A DNA stretch of 64,000 nucleotides from Luteolibacter sp. Y139 (GTDB taxonomy: Bacteria; Verrucomicrobiota; Verrucomicrobiia; Verrucomicrobiales; Akkermansiaceae): NCBI RefSeq assembly GCF_038066715.1, contig NZ_JBBUKT010000001.1:1054001-1118000 (forward strand), read 5' to 3'. The notes beneath the pieces were generated by a model. The model saw nothing but the letters and a program-made list of their open reading frames with translations. It made no database searches and was not told the DNA's origin. Positions 16,956 through 25,882 of the stretch are shown here, one piece after another. Both the position numbers and the translations under genes were made by a program. The number at the start of each line of letters is the position of its first letter. Position 1 is the stretch's first letter.

Positions 16956-17294
16956 GCGGCCGAAGGCACGGCCATGTTTGAGAAAACAAGGATTTCGGAA
17001 ACGGGACGCAGTCCACGGCTGACCGGCGATGATGCCGGTGACGATGGCAAGGTCCCCTCCCGACCGGGAGTGGGATGAAGGCATGGAAACGGAGAGTTGG
17101 AAACGGACAAGCACGCCGCCCGGAAAAGGCGGCACGGCTACATCGCGCGCTCAAAAGGCGCGGCTGCCAGCCAACTCAGGAATGAACCGATGCCATAAAC
17201 ATGACTTCTCCGAACTACCCCACCACCCGCCGAAATCAATTCCAATCTCCCGCAGGCTGGACTCAGGCCCCGCCATCGGGATGGATCGGCGCGG

Positions 17295-17639
17295 ATGGAT
17301 CCGGAACTGGAAGCAGCAGCGAGAGCCGCAGGAGTGGGCCGCGGGGAAAAACACCTCTTCCTCTGTGCCGACGCGAGCAAGCCGAAGTGCTGCGATCCGG
17401 CACAGGGCCTCGTTTCGTGGGAATTCCTCAAGAAGCGGCTCGCGGAACTCTCGCAAAACGGCCCGCTGATCCTACGGACCAAGGCGGATTGCCTGCGCGT
17501 TTGCATCCGCGGGCCGGTGGCGGTCGTGTATCCGGATGGCGTCTGGTATCACTCCTGCACGCCGGAGGTGCTGGAGAGGATCGTATCCGAGCACCTCGTC
17601 GGCGGCGTGCCAGTGGAGGAATTCCGGCTCCGCGGCTGA
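17295..17639 (+). CDS. Thioredoxin-like [2Fe-2S] ferredoxin-domain protein
   Basis: A protein of 114 residues. Cysteines C24, C32/C33, C66 and C70 in [14 protein letters not shown] and [12 protein letters not shown] match the C-x(8-12)-C ... C-x3-C pattern of the thioredoxin-like [2Fe-2S] ferredoxin family, followed by [17 protein letters not shown], also typical ([11 protein letters not shown]). Probably a small electron carrier or cobalt/iron-related metabolism protein; the partner is not evident. It lies just upstream of the RlmI-like methyltransferase gene on the same strand (60 bases apart). Confidence 0.9.
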   Translation: MDPELEAAARAAGVGRGEKHLFLCADASKPKCCDPAQGLVSWEFLKKRLAELSQNGPLILRTKADCLRVCIRGPVAVVYPDGVWYHSCTPEVLERIVSEHLVGGVPVEEFRLRG

Positions 17640-17699
17640 AGCGGATTTCGCTCCGTGCTTGCTCCGGCGGGCCGTCCGGCGCATGGCTTGGCCCTTGCC

Positions 17700-18860
17700 A
17701 TGCCCGGTCTGATCATCGCTCCACGCGCCCGCATTTTCCACGGCCACGAATGGGTCTACGCCACGGAGGTCAAAAAGACCTTCGGCGATCCCCAGCCCGG
17801 CGACGTGGTCACGCTGAAGGATTTCCGCGACCGTCCGATCGGCATGGCGATCTACAATCCCGCCTCGCAGATCGTCGCGCGGCGCTTCTCGCGACGCCGG
17901 CAGGACCTTGATGCGGACTTCTTCCTGCGCCGCATCGGCCAATCGATCGAGCAGCGGAAAAACTCCGGCGTCGATGAAACGCTGGCCCGCCTCGTATGGA
18001 GCGAGTCGGATGGCCTGCCCGGTCTCATCATCGATCGCTACGGCCCGCACGTCGTGGTGCAGACGCTCACGCTGGCCATGCGCCAGCGCGTCGAACTGAT
18101 CGTGGCCGCGCTGAAGGAACTCATTTCACCGGAATCGATCATCCTCCGCAATGACTCCCCTGTGCTGAAAGCGGAAGGCATCGATGAAGAAATCACCATG
18201 CTTCACGGCGCGACTCCGGGCCCCTTCGTCGTCGAGGCGAATGGCTTGAAGTTCGAGATCGATGTCTTCGACGGCCAGAAGACCGGCCTCTACCTCGACC
18301 AGCTCCAATCCCACGCCGAAGTCGCGAAGTTTGCGAAAGGCAAGCGCGTCCTCGATTGCTTCACCAACCAAGGCGGCTTCGCGCTCGCCTGCGCCAAGGC
18401 CGGTGCCGCCAAGGTCACCGCCGTGGACATCTCCGAATCCGCCTGCGCCGCCGCCCGCCGCAATGCCGAGCTCAACGGCCTCGAGATCGAAGTCATCGCC
18501 CACAACGTCTTCGATTTCCTCAAGCACGCGCAGCCCGAGTATGACCTCATCATTCTCGATCCCCCGAGCTTCACCCGGAACAAGAAGACTCTCATGGACG
18601 CCATGCGCGGCTATAAGGAGATCCACCTGCGCTCGCTCAAGCTGCTGGAAAAAGGCGGGATCCTCTCGACCTTCTGCTGCTCCCACCACGCCAGCCGCGA
18701 GCTCTTCCAACAAAACCTCGTCGATGCCGCCGTGGACGCGAAGAAGTCACTGCGGCTCGTGATGAACCACGGCCAGCGCCCGGATCACCCCGTGCTGCTC
18801 GCCCTCCCTGAAACCGAGTATCTGAAAGGCATCACCGCGGAACTCATGGCCGGAAGATGA
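17700..18860 (+). CDS. RlmI-like class I SAM-dependent rRNA methyltransferase
   Basis: A protein of 386 residues of the RlmI/YccW type, which methylates a cytosine of 23S rRNA at C5. The N-terminal PUA domain (about 1-75; HGHEWVYATEV), a middle linker domain, and the Rossmann methyltransferase domain are visible: GLYLDQ, LDCFTNQGGFALACAKAGA, VTAVDISESAC and the catalytic DPPSFTRNK. ATG 17700 gives the normal family N-terminus; the open frame starts earlier at 17655. Its stop overlaps the next gene (ATGA). Confidence 0.92.
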   Translation: MPGLIIAPRARIFHGHEWVYATEVKKTFGDPQPGDVVTLKDFRDRPIGMAIYNPASQIVARRFSRRRQDLDADFFLRRIGQSIEQRKNSGVDETLARLVWSESDGLPGLIIDRYGPHVVVQTLTLAMRQRVELIVAALKELISPESIILRNDSPVLKAEGIDEEITMLHGATPGPFVVEANGLKFEIDVFDGQKTGLYLDQLQSHAEVAKFAKGKRVLDCFTNQGGFALACAKAGAAKVTAVDISESACAAARRNAELNGLEIEVIAHNVFDFLKHAQPEYDLIILDPPSFTRNKKTLMDAMRGYKEIHLRSLKLLEKGGILSTFCCSHHASRELFQQNLVDAAVDAKKSLRLVMNHGQRPDHPVLLALPETEYLKGITAELMAGR

Positions 18861-19129
18861 CCGAGCCGGATCCCTATCGCCCTCCAGCCTCCGGAGTTGA
18901 CCCGACCGCCGGCAGTCGCTCCTGCCCCGAATGCGGCCATGGGATGGAAGTTGGCGAGGCCACCGGCAGGATCTACTGGACGCCGGAAGGAACCTCCGCA
19001 CTGCGACGGTTCATCGCCCCTGGCAGGGCTCTCATGGGAGGCTCGTTCCGCATCACCATGACCACGCCCCGTGCACCGGGACATCATTGCCGGAATTGCG
19101 GGCTGACGATTCTCAAGATGGCCCTATGA
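18857..19129 (+). CDS. Small zinc-ribbon protein with DPYRPP N-terminus
   Basis: A protein of 90 residues. Two CxxC pairs, CPECG (C23, C26) and CRNCG (C78, C81), would bind one zinc. The N-terminus MTEPDPYRPP resembles the NPYxPP motif of two other small proteins in this window. The four-base ATGA overlap with the methyltransferase gene shows co-expression. No function can be given. Confidence 0.75.
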   Translation: MTEPDPYRPPASGVDPTAGSRSCPECGHGMEVGEATGRIYWTPEGTSALRRFIAPGRALMGGSFRITMTTPRAPGHHCRNCGLTILKMAL

Positions 19130-19154
19130 CCCGCATCGGCCGACAGATGGCGGA

Positions 19155-19727
19155 TCATTCCATCGAACTCTCCGGCTTTTCTCGTCCTGTGCCCTGGGGC
19201 ACATACGGAGTGCCATCGTCCCATCGCGTCTCCCAACTCCCCGGAAAACATGAGACGACCCGAACATCTTGGTTTTGCATGAACACGGTCCCCCCTTCTC
19301 CTGGCAAACCTACCGGGGTGCCCCACACGGCCTTTTGGAAGGCCTCGGATGTAATCACGTAACCCATCTTCGGGATTTGGAACATTCCCTCCGATGTTTG
19401 CACCGCCAAACCCGCGGGAATCCCCCTCACATCCACGACCTGTCCGGTCGCCGGATGGAAAACAAATCCGGGTTGATTCGGAACCGGCTTCGCCAAGGGA
19501 AACCCCGAGTCCGCCTCGGGTTGCTTGGGCCGTTCCGGCCGTTGGCTTACCTTGGTAGGCTTCGCCGGCGCTGAGTCCACCACATCGCCATTCGTCCGGC
19601 CCCAATGACCACCCCTCTTCGCCGAAGGGAATCCTTCCGTGGAATCCACTCGATCCTTGTGGACCAGCAGAAGCAAAGCCAGCCCCAGCAAGAGTGCGGG
19701 CAAGACGTTGGAGTCGATCCTTCTCAC
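19155..19727 (-). CDS. Membrane-anchored protein with one KPGF-type module
   Basis: A protein of about 190 residues with a hydrophobic N-terminal helix (VLPALLLGLALLLLVHKD). Residues about 80-130 hold one copy of the module shared with the next two genes (KPVPNQPGFVFHPATGQVVD, then VRGIPAGLAV and FQIPKM). The C-terminus (about 130-190) is unique. The start is uncertain: GTG 19727 is chosen because the frame opens only at a TTG (19763). It is convergent to nothing and lies in the same direction as its two lipoprotein relatives, so it is probably a diverged third copy. Confidence 0.7.
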   Translation of the reverse strand: MRRIDSNVLPALLLGLALLLLVHKDRVDSTEGFPSAKRGGHWGRTNGDVVDSAPAKPTKVSQRPERPKQPEADSGFPLAKPVPNQPGFVFHPATGQVVDVRGIPAGLAVQTSEGMFQIPKMGYVITSEAFQKAVWGTPVGLPGEGGTVFMQNQDVRVVSCFPGSWETRWDDGTPYVPQGTGREKPESSME

Positions 19728-19796
19728 GATGCCATCAGACGAAGCACTCCGCTTCCACGTCAAGGCACATCCCGGAACCTGTCCGTAAAATCAATG

Positions 19797-20432
19797 TCAA
19801 CGGGTGTCGGCCGGAGCCTCACCGGGGACCTTGATGAAGCGCGGTTCATCCGGCGTTGAAGTGGGATCCTCGATCACCGAACCGGGCTCCAGACCCGTCG
19901 CATCGATAATGACTTTGTCGTAAGCACCGTCGTTGGCACCCGGCTTGACATGGGGGCTGGCGATGAATCCCGGCTTGCCCGGAATGAACTCAGCCACCGG
20001 AGCGTTCAGCTTTGCGTCTTCCTCGGCAAGTTCTCGCAGGGCCATCTCTTCATTGGCCTTGGCTGCATCCTCGGGCGACATCTTGGGCACTTGGAAGTGC
20101 TTCTTCTCCTCCGCCGGATACATGGGATCCGCCACCATCGCGCCCGCAGGAATGCCCCGCACATCGATGATGCTCCCACTGAAAGGACTCTTCACGAAGC
20201 CGGGCTTGTCAGCCACCGGCTCGGCCACGGGGAACTTCTTCTCGGCGACCGCAGGACGCTTGCTGGACTTCGTCGCCTTGCCCGTCGGAGCTTCGCCTTT
20301 CTCTTCGGCAACGGGAGACGAAGTGGACTCCGCAGACGCCGAAGCGGGAGGCTTCGGTGGAATCGCTGCTTCCTCGCGCTGGCAAGCGAGCGAAGACAAG
20401 GCCAAGATTCCCGCGAGTCCGATGAGTTTCAT
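19797..20432 (-). CDS. Predicted lipoprotein with two KPGF modules (paralogue 1)
   Basis: A protein of 211 residues. The signal peptide ends in the lipobox SLAC (Cys17). A low-complexity Pro/Ser/Glu linker (about 18-70) precedes two copies of a 45-55 residue module: VAEPVADKPGFVKSPFSGS with IIDVRGIPAGAMVADP and FQVPKM, then FIPGKPGFIASPHV with VIIDATGLEPGSVIEDP and FIKVP. The module appears in secreted proteins of Verrucomicrobiota (from memory), with no assigned role. The first 18 residues equal those of the upstream paralogue, and about 30 bases of the upstream region are also shared, including TTGACG as a possible -35. Confidence 0.85.
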   Translation of the reverse strand: MKLIGLAGILALSSLACQREEAAIPPKPPASASAESTSSPVAEEKGEAPTGKATKSSKRPAVAEKKFPVAEPVADKPGFVKSPFSGSIIDVRGIPAGAMVADPMYPAEEKKHFQVPKMSPEDAAKANEEMALRELAEEDAKLNAPVAEFIPGKPGFIASPHVKPGANDGAYDKVIIDATGLEPGSVIEDPTSTPDEPRFIKVPGEAPADTR

Positions 20433-20489
20433 GTCCCTATTCCGTTAGAGTCCACCGTCATCCCGTCAAGCCGTCTGCCACTGACCCTA

Positions 20490-21095
20490 TTATGGCTCCT
20501 CCTTCACCTCGTTGGGCTCGTCAGGAAGCTTGAAGAAGCGAGTCTCTCCTTCAGGCGAGCCGGGATCCTTGATGACATCGCCGGGATTGATGCCAGTGGC
20601 ATCGATGATCTTATTGTCATAAGGGCTGAAAAAGAACCCTTGCTTGCCCGGGACCGGCTTGGCCACCGGGCCATTCCGCCTCACTGCTTCCTCGGCCGTC
20701 TTCAGACGAGCAACTTCCTCCTGCTCGGGGCCCATGTCTGGAACACGGAAATACTTCTTCGCGGAAGCCGGAAATGTCGGGTCTGCGACCAGACTGCCAG
20801 CCGGAATCCCGCCCACGTCGATTAACTTGCCATTGAAAGGACTCTTCACAAAGCCAGGCTTCACAGCCACGGGCTCGGCCACCGGCGGCTTCTTCTCGGC
20901 GACTTCAGGGCGCTCGCTGACCTTGCCCGGCTTGCTCGCCGCCGCGGCGCCCTTCTCCTCTTCGACAGCGGAAACGGCAGGTGCCCCGGATTCCGCGGGG
21001 GCCGATCCAGCCGGCTTGGCGGCAGCGGTTTCCTCCTTGTGCTGGCAAGCGAGCGACGACAGAGCCAGAATGCCCGCAAGTCCGATGAGTTTCAT
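20490..21095 (-). CDS. Predicted lipoprotein with two KPGF modules (paralogue 2)
   Basis: A protein of 201 residues, a tandem paralogue of the downstream gene. It shares the first 18 residues (lipobox SLAC), the linker style (Ala/Glu/Pro-rich) and the module pair: VAVKPGFVKSPFNGKLIDVG and GIPAGSLVADP, then KPVPGKQGFFFSPYDNKIID and ATGINPGDVIKDP. The upstream block around 21110-21147 repeats that of the sibling (20457-20485) with TTGACG on the minus strand, so the copies probably have separate, similar promoters. A divergent methyltransferase gene starts at 21144. Confidence 0.85.
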   Translation of the reverse strand: MKLIGLAGILALSSLACQHKEETAAAKPAGSAPAESGAPAVSAVEEEKGAAAASKPGKVSERPEVAEKKPPVAEPVAVKPGFVKSPFNGKLIDVGGIPAGSLVADPTFPASAKKYFRVPDMGPEQEEVARLKTAEEAVRRNGPVAKPVPGKQGFFFSPYDNKIIDATGINPGDVIKDPGSPEGETRFFKLPDEPNEVKEEP

Positions 21096-21143
21096 GTTCC
21101 TATTCCATGATAAGTCGCCGTCATCCCGTCAAGCTATCTGCCG

Positions 21144-22112
21144 ATGAAGCCGGGTGAATGGCCATGGAACGCACAGTTACCGCTGCGCTTCGACCGCTTC
21201 ATGGAACTCGCCCTCCACGATCCGGAGCGCGGCTACTACGCGCGTCGTATTCGCGGCGTCGGCAAGGGCGGCGACTTCACCACCACGCCGATGCTGACAC
21301 CCGCACTCGGGAAAGCAGTGGCCGCATGGGCGAAGTCGGCACTGAAGGAAAGCGGCTGCCGCGACTTGATCGAGCTCGGCCCCGGCGAAGGAGTCCTCGC
21401 TGAATCCGTGATGAAAGCCTTCCCATGGTGGAGCAAACCACGCCTGCACTTGGTCGAGCGCTCCGTCCCGCTCCGTGAAAAGCAAGCCGTGAGACTCGGC
21501 AAGCGGGTGACTTGGCACGATACGATCGAATCCGCGCTCGATGCCTGCGGTGGCAAGGCATGCATCTACTCAAACGAATTCGCCGACGCCTTCCCCGTGC
21601 GCCGCTTCCGTCGCGAGGAAAGCGGCTGGAGCGAGCTGTTTCTCGATCCACAGGAAAGCTGGCAACGTTGCGATGAACTGCCGGAGTCCTCCGCCTTCGG
21701 ACTTCCGCTTTCACCCGGACAAATCGTCGAGGTCACGGAGGCCTATCACGATTGGCTCCACCGCTGGCTGCCGAAGTGGCAGACCGGCCGCATACTCACC
21801 ATCGACTACGGCACCCCGGTGGAAACGCTCTACCACCGCCGGCCACGCGGCACGGTCCGGGCGTATTTCCGGCAGCAGCGTCTGGAAGGCCCGGCGATCT
21901 ATCAGAATCCCGGCCGCCAGGACCTCACCGCGGATGTGAATTTCACCGACCTGCAAGCGTGGTCATCCTCACACGTGGAAACCGTGAAACTCACCACCCA
22001 GCGCGAGTTCCTCCTACCGCACGCCAACCTCGCCGACCCGGCGGACGCCCACTCGGTGGATGCCGATGGCGCAGGCAGCGCCTTCATGGTGCTGGATCAA
22101 CTCGTGAAATGA
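21144..22112 (+). CDS. MidA-like SAM-dependent methyltransferase
   Basis: A protein of 322 residues of the MidA/NDUFAF7 family, whose eukaryotic member methylates an arginine of complex I. Recognisable blocks are FDRFMELALHDPERGYYARR, GGDFTTTPMLTPALG, DLIELGPGEGVLAESV (SAM site), CIYSNEFADAFPVRRF and LTIDYGTP. Bacterial members are poorly characterised, so the substrate is left open. It stands alone between minus-strand genes. Confidence 0.9.
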   Translation: MKPGEWPWNAQLPLRFDRFMELALHDPERGYYARRIRGVGKGGDFTTTPMLTPALGKAVAAWAKSALKESGCRDLIELGPGEGVLAESVMKAFPWWSKPRLHLVERSVPLREKQAVRLGKRVTWHDTIESALDACGGKACIYSNEFADAFPVRRFRREESGWSELFLDPQESWQRCDELPESSAFGLPLSPGQIVEVTEAYHDWLHRWLPKWQTGRILTIDYGTPVETLYHRRPRGTVRAYFRQQRLEGPAIYQNPGRQDLTADVNFTDLQAWSSSHVETVKLTTQREFLLPHANLADPADAHSVDADGAGSAFMVLDQLVK

Positions 22113-22119
22113 ACCGTCC

Positions 22120-23193
22120 TCAATGCTCCGGAGGCTCCATCCTCCTGATCAAACCATCGATCACCGAATCCACCGACAGCTTGATCCTCTGATTCGCGGC
22201 AAGAGCCTGCGGTCCGTCGGGAAGATGGCGCCTCGCATATTCCACCGCTGCCTCCGTCCGCTTCCCGGCTTCAGCCATGAACGCAGCCTCGTCGGCAAGC
22301 ACCGGCTGAAATGCCTCTCCCACCTTGAGGTGCCAGCGGTCGGAGTCCGCACAATAAACCGCGAGCACCCCGTCTTTTTCGACGCCGAGACGTGTTGCCG
22401 TTTCTAACAAATACCCATCCACGCCTCCCGTCGGCGTCTTTGCCAGCACTCGCGCACGGAGCTTCAGGCCGGTGAAGCGCTCGAAGTTGGCGAGCTTGAA
22501 GTTGAACGCCTTCGCCCGGTCCCAATCGGTCGGCAGGATCTTGTCGGGATCATCAAACGGAGCATCAGGGCCCGGCTCCCGCGGTCCGTTGTAGCGCTTC
22601 GCCGCCGCGGTCATTTTGCCAAACGACTCCTCGCTCACGCGGAATGCATCCGCCTCCCCGCCCACGCGGAGGATCTTCACCTTCATCGTGTCGCCTTGCT
22701 CGATCTTGGGAAGAACCTCCAAGCCCCGCACCACGTGGCCGAAGACGCTGTGCAGGAAGTCCAGCCGGTGCACCTCCCGCAGCATGAAGCACCACTGGGA
22801 GCCATTCGTGTCGGGCCCGTCATTCGCCATCTGCACCACCCCGGCGCGGTCGTGGCTCAGGGCCGGAGTGATCTCGTCCGGGAACAGGTAGCCCGCATCG
22901 CCATCGCCGGTCGCGGTCGGGTCTCCGCCTTGGGCGACGAAATCCTCGACCACCCGGTGAAAGGTGAGCCCGTCGAAAAATGGCGTGCCCTTCTTCGGGC
23001 CGAGCGCTCCTTCCGCAAGGCCCACATAGTTCGCGACGGTCATCGGCACCCGCTTGAAATGAAGCTCGGCCACAACCACCCCGCGTGGCGTGGTCACCTC
23101 CGCATAGAGTCCGTCCGGAAGAGGTTCGTCCGCTCTGGCGGAAAGCAGCAGAGCGACCGCGGAGAAACCCAAGAGCACTGAGCATTTTCCCAT
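22120..23193 (-). CDS. Secreted cyclophilin-type peptidyl-prolyl isomerase with extra C-terminal domain
   Basis: A protein of 357 residues with a signal peptide (ending about LLLSARADE). Residues about 28-175 are a cyclophilin domain: FHRVVEDFVAQGGDPTATG and MANDGPDTNGSQWCFML carry the catalytic Arg, Phe/Met and Gln positions. It would catalyse proline isomerisation during folding of secreted proteins. The remaining about 180 residues form a second soluble domain that I do not recognise and that is absent from standard bacterial cyclophilins. ATG 23193 is chosen for the signal peptide. Confidence 0.88.
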   Translation of the reverse strand: MGKCSVLLGFSAVALLLSARADEPLPDGLYAEVTTPRGVVVAELHFKRVPMTVANYVGLAEGALGPKKGTPFFDGLTFHRVVEDFVAQGGDPTATGDGDAGYLFPDEITPALSHDRAGVVQMANDGPDTNGSQWCFMLREVHRLDFLHSVFGHVVRGLEVLPKIEQGDTMKVKILRVGGEADAFRVSEESFGKMTAAAKRYNGPREPGPDAPFDDPDKILPTDWDRAKAFNFKLANFERFTGLKLRARVLAKTPTGGVDGYLLETATRLGVEKDGVLAVYCADSDRWHLKVGEAFQPVLADEAAFMAEAGKRTEAAVEYARRHLPDGPQALAANQRIKLSVDSVIDGLIRRMEPPEH

Positions 23194-23335
23194 GTCCTCA
23201 GGGTCGCGGACTTTCCTCCCGCAGACAATCCCCGGCACCGTGACCCGCCGAATCTGCACCGCCCAACCGGTTTCCCGCCGAATCCCAATGCCGGACTCGT
23301 CTTGCCCCGGCGGAAAAACCGCGCATCTTCCGCCT

Positions 23336-24058
23336 ATGCTTCGCGCCGTCCTCGCCCTCATCGTCTCGGTCCTGCCGCTTTCCGCCTTCGAGCTGCCCGC
23401 GAAATCGTCCCAGTGCGTCGTCGGCACCGCGAAGGACTGGAACACCTCCACCGTCACGCTGAATACCTACGAAAAGCAGAGCGGCAAGTGGGTGAAGACC
23501 GGCGGTCCCTGGCAAGGCCGGCTTGGCCGCGATGGCCTCGTCTGGGGCCTCGGCATCAGCCCGGTTCCCTCCGGCGGACGAATCAAAACCGAAGGCGACT
23601 GGCGCGCTCCCGCAGGCGTCTTCCGCATCGGCGGCGCCTGGGGCATTCATCCCAGCATCCAGAAAAATCCCAAGCTCTACTACCGCCAGGTCACCACCCG
23701 CGACATGTGGGTCGAGGACCCCGCGTCCCCGAGCTACAACAAGCACCTGGTGCTCGATCACGAGCCCGCCACCGCTTGGGAAAAGAAGCAGCAGATGAAG
23801 CAGGATGACTACCCGCATTCGCTCAAGCTCTTCATCGCCCACAATGCCGAGCCGAAGATTTCCCCCGGCCACGGCAGCGCCATCTTCTTCCACATCTGGC
23901 GCGGCGAGGGCTCCAAGCCGACCGCAGGCTGCACCACCATGCCGGAAAAGAAGCTCCGCGAGCTGATCGCCTGGATCGATCCCGACAAACAGCCCGTCTA
24001 CGTGCTCCTGCCGGAAGCCGAATACCAGGCAAAGAAGGCCGAGTGGAAGCTGCCGTAA
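23336..24058 (+). CDS. Secreted L,D-transpeptidase-like (YkuD-family) protein
   Basis: A protein of 240 residues with a signal peptide (MLRAVLALIVSVLPLSAF). The C-terminal half has the YkuD core: GHGSAIFFHIWRGEGSKPTA followed by GCTTMPEKKL, giving the catalytic His and Cys (H-x(n)-G-C). Such enzymes form 3-3 peptidoglycan cross-links or attach proteins to the wall; a hydrolase variant cannot be excluded. The open frame begins at 23192, but only ATG 23336 gives a clear signal peptide. Confidence 0.88.
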   Translation: MLRAVLALIVSVLPLSAFELPAKSSQCVVGTAKDWNTSTVTLNTYEKQSGKWVKTGGPWQGRLGRDGLVWGLGISPVPSGGRIKTEGDWRAPAGVFRIGGAWGIHPSIQKNPKLYYRQVTTRDMWVEDPASPSYNKHLVLDHEPATAWEKKQQMKQDDYPHSLKLFIAHNAEPKISPGHGSAIFFHIWRGEGSKPTAGCTTMPEKKLRELIAWIDPDKQPVYVLLPEAEYQAKKAEWKLP

Positions 24059-24194
24059 TCTTCAAAACGGAGGCGCGGTAGCCTGCCCCTCGTAGCCTCC
24101 AACGGAGTGGGGTGATACCGCGGAATCCATCGAATAATCGGACCCTGCCGGACCACTTCGCATTCTCACGAATGCGCCTACATTCAGAAAGCGA

Positions 24195-25424
24195 TCAAGT
24201 CGCATCCTTCTTCGCCGCCACCCCCTGATAAAAGATCGCCAGCACCGGCAAACAGATCGCGATCAGCGCCGTCTGCACCCACCAGTAGCTCGCCCAGCCG
24301 CCGTGCTGGTGCTCCACGGTGAAGTCGTAGAGATACTTCCCGAACAGGGTCCCAACCACCGAGCCCACGCCATTGCTCGCCAGCGTCAGCAGGCCCTGCG
24401 CCTGCGTCCGCATCGAGGGATCCACCCGCCGGTCCAGAAACAGCTGCCCGGTGATGAAGTAAAGCGTGTAGCACAGCCCGTGCAGCGCGATGCCCCCGAT
24501 CAGCCATCCCGAGTTCCCCGTTTCCCCCGAGATCGCGAAGAGCGCATAGCGTAGCGCCGAAAGCCCCAGCGCCACCATCAGCACCGTCTTCACCCGGAAG
24601 CGCGTCATCACCACCGACATCAGCAACATTGCCACGATCTCGCTGATCTGGCCGATCGTCATCGTTGCGGACGGCTTGTCATTGCCGAGCGCGATCAGAT
24701 GCATCGGCGTGTGCATGAAAAACACCGCCAGCGGGATGCTGAGCAGCGTGGTGACGGAGAAGAAAACTAGGTGATCGCGCTCCTTTAGCAGGCTGAAGGC
24801 ATCCAGCCCCAGCAGCGTTCGGAGCGAGCGCGAGTTCCCCATCGGCGGCGTGTTCGGCAGCGAAAACGCGATCGCGGCCCCGGCGAAACGCGTCACCGCC
24901 GCTGCATATCCGGCCCCCGGCGAACCCTCGAAGTGGAACACGAAACTGGTCAGCACCCCCGCCGCCATCCACCCCAGCGTGCCGCCCAGCCGCACCACCG
25001 GGAATTCCCGTTCACCGGAGCGCAAGTGCACCATCGAGATGCTTGCCAGCATACTCCACATCGGCGCCGCCACGATCGATGCGGACGCGAACAGGCCGAG
25101 GAAAAGGCAAGGTGAATTGAACCTCTCCAGCGCCGCGAAAGCCGCAGCAAGCAACACCCCGCTGACCATGCCGATCACCGCAAAGACCTTCTGCGCCGGA
25201 TAGCGGTTGTCCGCCACCGACCCCACGATCAGCGGCGAGATCAGCGCGGCCAGCGGCGCCGCCATGAACGCATACGCCACCCACTCGCTGCCCAGCCCCC
25301 GCGACTTAAGGATATTCGACAGCGCCGGCGTGTAGTAGCCCGGCGACATCCCCAAGAAAAAGAACACCGTCCACAAGCCATGTATGACCGCGAAGGAGGT
25401 GCGGGAAGACGTGGGCGCGGACAC
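24195..25424 (-). CDS. NupG-family nucleoside:proton symporter-like MFS transporter
   Basis: A protein of 409 residues with about 12 membrane helices. The C-terminal half has the nucleoside symporter signature HGLCYTLYFITGQLFLDRR and QAQGLLTLASNGVGSVVGTL, resembling the NupG/XapB family. The N-terminal half contains VRLGGTLGWM. Substrate (nucleosides or another small molecule) is inferred from the family only. The start is GTG 25424. No nucleoside metabolism genes are next to it. Confidence 0.85.
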   Translation of the reverse strand: MSAPTSSRTSFAVIHGLWTVFFFLGMSPGYYTPALSNILKSRGLGSEWVAYAFMAAPLAALISPLIVGSVADNRYPAQKVFAVIGMVSGVLLAAAFAALERFNSPCLFLGLFASASIVAAPMWSMLASISMVHLRSGEREFPVVRLGGTLGWMAAGVLTSFVFHFEGSPGAGYAAAVTRFAGAAIAFSLPNTPPMGNSRSLRTLLGLDAFSLLKERDHLVFFSVTTLLSIPLAVFFMHTPMHLIALGNDKPSATMTIGQISEIVAMLLMSVVMTRFRVKTVLMVALGLSALRYALFAISGETGNSGWLIGGIALHGLCYTLYFITGQLFLDRRVDPSMRTQAQGLLTLASNGVGSVVGTLFGKYLYDFTVEHQHGGWASYWWVQTALIAICLPVLAIFYQGVAAKKDAT

Positions 25425-25534
25425 GGCGCGACGCTAGCGGGCCGATGCCACTGTGCAAGAACGCCCCAGCTCGATTGCGGGACAATTTCCCCAAGGGATG
25501 ATTCGCAGGCTATCTTGGGAAAATGACCCGTTTG

Positions 25535-25828
25535 CTAACGACGACGATGTCGGCGCGATTCAACATCCCTTTTTGCGAAACGGTAGGCGATTCCAATGAC
25601 CATCCCAATCCCTCCAAACAACACGGAGGCAAACGGCCAAATTAACGGACCGCCCGTATCCCCAGAGATTGCAGCGGCGATGAACAACAATAGAGGGATA
25701 AGGCACCCCCCTACTCCGCAACCAACGGCCGGGGCAGAGTTGCCGGCTTTCGAACGCTCGCCGTCTGGAGGTCCGGTACCATTGCCTTCGCTTGGCTCGG
25801 ATTCCGGCGGCTGATAGGGATTAATCAT
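25535..25828 (-). CDS. Small membrane protein with NPYQPP N-terminus
   Basis: A protein of 97 residues beginning MINPYQPPESEPSEG, the same type of N-terminal motif as two other small proteins in this window. A Gly/Cys-rich segment (VGCGVGGCLIPLLLFIAAA) is followed by a second hydrophobic stretch (LIWPFASVLFGGIGMVIGIA) and a strongly basic end. Predicted to span the inner membrane twice. Function unknown. Confidence 0.75.
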   Translation of the reverse strand: MINPYQPPESEPSEGNGTGPPDGERSKAGNSAPAVGCGVGGCLIPLLLFIAAAISGDTGGPLIWPFASVLFGGIGMVIGIAYRFAKRDVESRRHRRR

Positions 25829-25882
25829 CTTTTGACTGCCGCGAAGCGTAGCCACCACTCTCGCCTGCCAGCAACCAAGCCC

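Noticed and set aside
24059-24194. Short gap between the L,D-transpeptidase and the NupG-like genes checked for RNA or regulatory motifs
   Set aside because: Only a weak hairpin-like pairing was seen, with no terminator or promoter pattern strong enough to report.
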